A stretch of DNA of 64,000 nt, from contig JAKOXG010000022.1 of assembly GCA_029781115.1 (NCBI GenBank), positions 1 through 64,000 on the forward strand. The letters run 5' to 3'. Made by a program: the position numbers and the translations under genes. Source of the stretch: Candidatus Cloacimonadota bacterium (lineage in GTDB: Bacteria > Cloacimonadota > Cloacimonadia > Cloacimonadales > Cloacimonadaceae). Of the stretch, positions 60,101 to 64,000 are shown in pieces (the first letter of the stretch is position 1; every line of letters starts with the position of its first letter). Under the pieces are notes generated by a model. The model had not been told where the DNA came from and did not search any database. It saw nothing but the letters and a program-made list of their open reading frames with translations.

Positions 60101-61177
60101 TTACAAGAGATTCCTATACCCCTGTATTTTACCTCTATACCTCTCAGCTGCTTCGGGATACTTTGATCGCCATTGAGCTACAATCTCAGCGCAAACATCG
60201 GGATTATGTATCTTGGTGCCGATGTAGAAGGGGTTGTCGCAGTTTTTGGCGAAACTGAGTTTAAACTTATGCAAGCCACTACCACGCACCCCGCCACCCA
60301 TTGAGTATTTTTGGACACCAAGGCCAGAAATATGCTTGATCAGCTCCCAGCGTTGGAAGGTGTTGGCCTTATACTCATAATAGTCAGCCAGCGTGCCACC
60401 TAAAAAGCCAAAGCAGAGCTGCTCATCAATCAGCAGCAACTCTGTGCTGATCGCTTTATCACCCAAATAGGTAGTGCAGAGCAAAACCTTGTCCTTCATC
60501 ACCTCTACCAGTTTGCTAAAAAAGGCTAAGTCAAAGTAATAATAGTCGTCCGCTTCGTTGCGCTGCATGGTGCTATTGTAGATGGCAAAAAACTCTCTTA
60601 TGGCTTCCGCGTCAATTTGCTCACCAGAAAAAAACATCGTCTCAAGGTTGTAGGAGGAACCTTTACGGACTGTTTTTCTCACCCGGTATTCAAATTCCTC
60701 CTCCCATACATAATCTGCCCCCTTGGATAGATCCACATACACATTTTCCAATACATTTATCTGCTCTGTATAGTTGTGATACTTCCGATTCCCAACCAGG
60801 GGGCAATAGCGCACAAACTCCGTCACCACCTTGTTCTCATGCAAATACAATTTCAGCTCATTATTGAACGAAGAGATAAAGTTAGGATCCTTTACCTTGC
60901 CCAAAGGGCCATTATACCCATAGGCACCGCAGAGGTCATAATACTCGTCATCCAGCTCGTATCCCAGAGCGTTGACGCTCCTGATCAGAAACGGATAAAA
61001 GAGGTAGTTGTCCTCATCTTGGTAAGCCCAAAAACACTGAACAGGATGGTTTTCAACCTCTAAATAAGCTTGATAGTATTGAGGTGTGAAAAAAGGAGAT
61101 TTATCACGCGCTGCAAGCCCATTATAGAGCTCATTCCATTGCTTATAGTTGTTGAGTGTATCAATACCTTGTTTCAT
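60101..61177 (-). CDS. FemAB/GNAT-like acyltransferase
   Basis: A 358-residue protein of the tandem-GNAT FemAB-like type: FFTPQYYQAYLEV near the N terminus, EFEYRVRKTVRKGS in the middle, and YEYKANTFQRWELIKHISGL with YSMGGGVRGSGLHKFKLSF toward the end. Such proteins transfer amino-acyl or acyl groups to amino sugars or peptidoglycan bridges and are frequent in exopolysaccharide loci. It is 8 bases after the smaller GNAT gene. Confidence 0.8.
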   Translation of the reverse strand: MKQGIDTLNNYKQWNELYNGLAARDKSPFFTPQYYQAYLEVENHPVQCFWAYQDEDNYLFYPFLIRSVNALGYELDDEYYDLCGAYGYNGPLGKVKDPNFISSFNNELKLYLHENKVVTEFVRYCPLVGNRKYHNYTEQINVLENVYVDLSKGADYVWEEEFEYRVRKTVRKGSSYNLETMFFSGEQIDAEAIREFFAIYNSTMQRNEADDYYYFDLAFFSKLVEVMKDKVLLCTTYLGDKAISTELLLIDEQLCFGFLGGTLADYYEYKANTFQRWELIKHISGLGVQKYSMGGGVRGSGLHKFKLSFAKNCDNPFYIGTKIHNPDVCAEIVAQWRSKYPEAAERYRGKIQGYRNLL

Positions 61178-61185
61178 GGCTTATT

Positions 61186-61743
61186 TCATAGCTCGTATTG
61201 TTCCCATAGCTCATCAAACTCTTCTCTAAGTATGGATAACACATAAAGATCCTTGAACTCCCCATCCACGTAATTAGCTCTTCTGAGCAAACCTTCTTTC
61301 TTGTAGTTACACTTTTCAAGCATGCGCAGAGAGCGATTGTTATCTGCCAACACATATGCCCAAACCCGTTCTAAACCCTTATCGTGAAATGCATGTTTAA
61401 GGCTCAAGACTTTGGCATCCGTGGCATACCCTTTCCCCCATAGCTCTTTTACTCCGATGAAGCTAGAGCCACATGCGGAACGGTTAATATAGTTAAAGTC
61501 ATATAGAAACATACAGCCAATGAATTCATCAGTTTCTTTAAGACAGACCGCGCAGCTTACGTTTTCCTTATCAAATATTTTGTCTTCTACCCATTTTTTC
61601 TCATTCAAGGTGGACGTAAAACGGCGGGTACCACTAAAAAGCCTACCTATCTCCTCATCGTTGCGCCACTGATGCAGTTTGGCATAGTCTTCCGGTTCCA
61701 AAGCTCTCAGATATACTCTGATCTTCTTTTTTTTCTTCTCCAT
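61186..61743 (-). CDS. GNAT family N-acetyltransferase (RimL/PseH-like)
   Basis: A 185-residue GNAT protein: VYLRALEPEDYAKLHQWRND, then GVKELWGKGYATDAKVLSLK with the acetyl-CoA pyrophosphate loop, and ADNNRSLRMLEKCNYKKEG. It sits 3 bases after legC. The N-acetylation of the 4-amino sugar made by LegB and LegC is its most likely job, as LegH, PglD or PseH do in other systems, though it is of the RimL and not the hexapeptide type. Confidence 0.83.
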   Translation of the reverse strand: MEKKKKKIRVYLRALEPEDYAKLHQWRNDEEIGRLFSGTRRFTSTLNEKKWVEDKIFDKENVSCAVCLKETDEFIGCMFLYDFNYINRSACGSSFIGVKELWGKGYATDAKVLSLKHAFHDKGLERVWAYVLADNNRSLRMLEKCNYKKEGLLRRANYVDGEFKDLYVLSILREEFDELWEQYEL

Positions 61744-61746
61744 TCT

Positions 61747-62943
61747 TTACCTCACTGAACTGGGTATATTCACCAGCCTGTCAGCTATTTCCTGAGATAC
61801 AGGTAAATCTGCAGCGATACAATCTTTATACATCTGCAGCTCGTTCATCAAGATCCAGGCGGGGCGGCTCATTACTCTATTTTCATTTGTTTCTTTCAGG
61901 AATGCTTCACGTGCTGATACATCTTTCAGCAGGATGGCATTGAGCCAAAAGTTGGAAACACAGCCTTGGGGTTCATCGATAAACTCAATCTCTGTATAGT
62001 CTGAGAAAAAGCTTTGATAAGCCTTGGCAGTTTCCCGCTTGTTCTTGAGTATTTCGGGCAACTTCTCCATCTGCGCACACCCCAAAGCCGCATTGATATT
62101 TGGCAGACGGTAGTTGTAGCCTATCCTGTCGTGCTCAAATCTCCAAGGGTGTGGCTTTTTGGCGGTGGTAGTGATGTGCTTTGCCAGGGGGCCCAGCTCA
62201 TCGTTATCTGTAACGACCATGCCGCCTCCACCCGTAGTGATGGTCTTATTGCCATTGAAGCTAAAGATGCCCAACTTACCGAAGGTGCCGGTATGCTGAT
62301 CTTTATAGTAACTGCCAATGGATTCCGCAGAATCTTCCACCACGGGGATGTGATAGCGATCGCAGATTGCCACAATCTTATCTATCTGGCAGGGATGGCC
62401 AAAGGTGTGCATGGGAACGCAAGCACTAATTCTCTTTAATCCAGGCTGGTTCGCTGCTCCCACGTCCGGAACCGCCGCGCCTTGCTGGGGTTGATAGTAG
62501 CAGTCCCCTGCCACAACAACGGTATTTGCCTTGAGCCAGCTTTCCAAGGAGTCTGGTGACATGCCCAGCGTGTCTCTACCAATATCCACAAACACAGGCT
62601 CTGCTCCACAATAGATTATCGCATTGCAGGTGGCGATGAAGGTAAGAGCCTGAGTAATGACTAAATCACCCTGTCCCACACCGGCAAGCTTGAGGGCTAT
62701 ATGCAGGGCTGCGGTGCCATTGACGGTAGCGATGGCATATTTGGCACCGGTATATTCTCTGATCATCTCTTCAAAGCGATCCACATATTTCCCCACGGAA
62801 GAGACAAAAGTGCTGTCTATACAATCCTGGGTATACTTGCTTTCATTACCGGAAAAATGTGGCTCATGAAGAGCGATAAAGTCCCTACCGGGGTATAAAC
62901 CACGGATGAAGGCTATGATTTGTTGTATTTGTTCTTTATCCAC
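61747..62943 (-). CDS. legC: LegC-type sugar-nucleotide aminotransferase
   Basis: A 398-residue PLP enzyme of the DegT/DnrJ/EryC1 family. LHEPHFSGNESKYTQDCID and TFVSSVGKYVDRFEEMIREY are typical of LegC-like proteins. SFNGNKTITTGGGGMV holds the PLP-binding Lys, and EDSAESIGSYYKDQ the cofactor-contacting Asp and Glu. It would add the 4-amino group to the LegB product. The GTG at 62943 with GAAGGA just upstream is chosen. A reading starting at 63000 would translate the adjacent repeat element into its first 19 residues and is rejected. Confidence 0.9.
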   Translation of the reverse strand: MDKEQIQQIIAFIRGLYPGRDFIALHEPHFSGNESKYTQDCIDSTFVSSVGKYVDRFEEMIREYTGAKYAIATVNGTAALHIALKLAGVGQGDLVITQALTFIATCNAIIYCGAEPVFVDIGRDTLGMSPDSLESWLKANTVVVAGDCYYQPQQGAAVPDVGAANQPGLKRISACVPMHTFGHPCQIDKIVAICDRYHIPVVEDSAESIGSYYKDQHTGTFGKLGIFSFNGNKTITTGGGGMVVTDNDELGPLAKHITTTAKKPHPWRFEHDRIGYNYRLPNINAALGCAQMEKLPEILKNKRETAKAYQSFFSDYTEIEFIDEPQGCVSNFWLNAILLKDVSAREAFLKETNENRVMSRPAWILMNELQMYKDCIAADLPVSQEIADRLVNIPSSVR

Positions 62944-63306
62944 TAATTCCTTCTTTGTTTTCCACGGATGCACACGGATGAACACGGATAAGGGTATCAT
63001 GGGGGAGGTCGAAATATGCTATCTGTCTGTTACACTTTATGATACGCACTGCTCTGAGCCTCCTTATATCTCCCACGAATTTCACGAATTAACACGAATT
63101 GAGGTGTATGTAAGATGACAGTATGCTATCACTCTTGTTAATTCTCATTTGTAATCACCATCTACACGCCAATAATCTCCATACTACCTACTTCTGTCAA
63201 GCCCACACACCTTACCAATAATTCGTGAAATTCGTGGGCTTTCTTACTCATCCGTGCTAATCCGTGTGCATCCGTGGACTTTATTATTACGCATTCGTGG
63301 AAAGAG
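62944..63306. repeat. nested ATCCGTG/ATTCGTG phased inverted-repeat element
   Basis: The full gap between legB and legC is one element with two nested palindromes. The outer arms are 62962-62991 (CCACGGATGCACACGGATG...) and 63249-63277. The inner arms CCCACGAATTTCACGAATT at 63072-63090 and AATTCGTGAAATTCGTGGG at 63220-63238 are exact inverses. Units step by 10 bp in the outer arms and 9-10 bp in the inner ones. A last ATTCGTGG lies 4 bases from the legB stop. No gene is seen inside. Confidence 0.9.
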
Positions 63307-64000
63307 CTAAACGTTGTATATGCCGGCTTTGTATTTCCTCAGATTTTCCGGTTTTGTAAACCACTGCACTGTCTTTTCCAGACCCTCTCGGATGCTATAG
63401 CGTGGCTCGAAGTCGGTCAAAGCCCTTATCTTGCTGTTATCGCACCATAGCCTGAATACCTCTGACTTTTCAGGGCGTATTCTCTGTTCATCTCTGATAA
63501 ACTCTACATCGCTGTGCATGATGTCTTTGATCAGCTCTAAGGTGTCTTGAACGGAGATCTCATAATTGGAACCAACATTTACCGTTTCACCTATGGCTGC
63601 TTCGCATTTAGCCAACTCAATAAATCCCCTGCAGGTATCCTCCACGTAGTTAAAATCACGGGTGGGCGTAGTATCACCCAGCTTTATCTGCTTCATCCCG
63701 GCAGCAATTTGGGTAATAATGGTGGGAATCACAGCCCGGGCTGATTGACGTGGCCCATAAGTATTGAAAGGACGCACTATAGTGAGAGGGAGCTTCAGGG
63801 CATTGTAAAAACTCATAGCAATGACGTCAGCCCCTATCTTGCTGGCACTATAGGGAGACTGCGGCTGCAGAGGATGCTTTTCATCGATGGGAACATATTG
63901 CGCTGTGCCGTACACCTCACTGGTGGAAGTAACCAAAATCCTCTGCACCTTTGCGTCTCGAGCTGCCTGGCAAATATTAAGAGTTCCTTTTACATTGGTA
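63307..64000 (-). CDS. legB: LegB-type NAD-dependent 4,6-dehydratase, 5' end outside the window
   Basis: The last 231 or so codons of an SDR-family sugar-nucleotide 4,6-dehydratase; the frame stays open to the right edge. VTSTSEVYGTA, then SPYSASKIGAD with the catalytic Tyr-Lys, RPFNTYGPRQSARAVIPTII and PTRDFNYVEDT are closely LegB-like. It would make the 4-keto-6-deoxy sugar nucleotide used by LegC. The N-terminal Rossmann motif lies beyond the window. Confidence 0.9.
   Translation of the reverse strand, partial: TNVKGTLNICQAARDAKVQRILVTSTSEVYGTAQYVPIDEKHPLQPQSPYSASKIGADVIAMSFYNALKLPLTIVRPFNTYGPRQSARAVIPTIITQIAAGMKQIKLGDTTPTRDFNYVEDTCRGFIELAKCEAAIGETVNVGSNYEISVQDTLELIKDIMHSDVEFIRDEQRIRPEKSEVFRLWCDNSKIRALTDFEPRYSIREGLEKTVQWFTKPENLRKYKAGIYNV

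Noticed and set aside
62943-63000. N-terminal extension of legC into the repeat element
   Set aside because: The extension translates the CACGGAT repeats; a GTG with GAAGGA just upstream fits the start of the conserved LegC sequence.
1-64000. Search by eye for tRNA and rRNA genes
   Set aside because: No TPsiC-like GGTTCGAATC stretch with matching acceptor stem and no rRNA-like sequence was noticed; a covariance search would be needed to exclude tRNAs fully.

Overview
The window looks like a chromosome segment of an uncultured anaerobic fermenter of the FCB group, most likely Candidatus Cloacimonadota. This is inference. It rests on two large secreted proteins with type IX-style C-terminal sorting domains (YPNPF...), pyruvate phosphate dikinase, histidine ammonia-lyase, and a CIRCE-controlled groES. 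No 16S rRNA or tRNA gene was seen, so the taxonomy stays tentative.

Region 1 (1-18290, plus strand) is ordinary chromosome, visibly richer in G+C than the rest. It holds ppdK, a 1517-residue CotH/lamin-tail surface protein, a tight run hutH - TPR lipoprotein - membrane protein - truA - hisS, then groES, trxA and a second type IX-sorted protein. Five transcription units are preceded by a TTGACAAAA box, and three intrinsic terminators are clear.

Region 2 (18291-26094) is accessory DNA. It has a lipoprotein, a 637-residue membrane protein of unknown function, and a three-gene operon (MORN/YwqK-like protein, Gly/Ala-rich putative membrane-inserting protein, small coiled-coil protein). It also has a decayed 3' end of a UDP-GlcNAc 2-epimerase gene, and a 1.9-kb gene graveyard. 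The graveyard contains two broken copies of the C-terminal winged-helix part of an AlbA_2/AAA_4-type regulator, a duplicated 230-bp block, small ATGGCA-loop hairpins and a long imperfect palindrome.

Region 3 (26095-64000, all minus strand) is a large surface-polysaccharide locus, read from the right edge leftwards. It starts with legB (cut by the edge) and legC, two acyltransferase-type genes, an O-antigen polymerase-like protein, glycosyltransferases, two CapK-like adenylating enzymes, a CapA-like protein, a heparinase II/III-like protein, and a fused alcohol dehydrogenase/Gfo-Idh-MocA oxidoreductase. It continues with an ATP-grasp enzyme, two polysaccharide deacetylase-like proteins, a hexapeptide acetyltransferase, a beta-helix lipoprotein and a DUF354 protein. 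Next come the complete fnlA-fnlB-fnlC set for UDP-N-acetyl-L-fucosamine, a WbpP-like 4-epimerase, a polyprenyl-phosphate sugar transferase, and wecB. Two defence- or toxin-antitoxin-like pairs are embedded in it: an AAA ATPase with a DUF4276 protein, and an AbiEii-type nucleotidyltransferase with a small partner.

The most unusual non-coding signal is a family of intergenic elements built from the heptamer ATCCGTG (variant ATTCGTG) repeated every 10 bp and arranged as long, sometimes nested, inverted repeats. These elements fill the gaps between the ATPase and DUF4276 genes and between legB and legC. Vestiges lie upstream of ppdK and near 32.57 kb.
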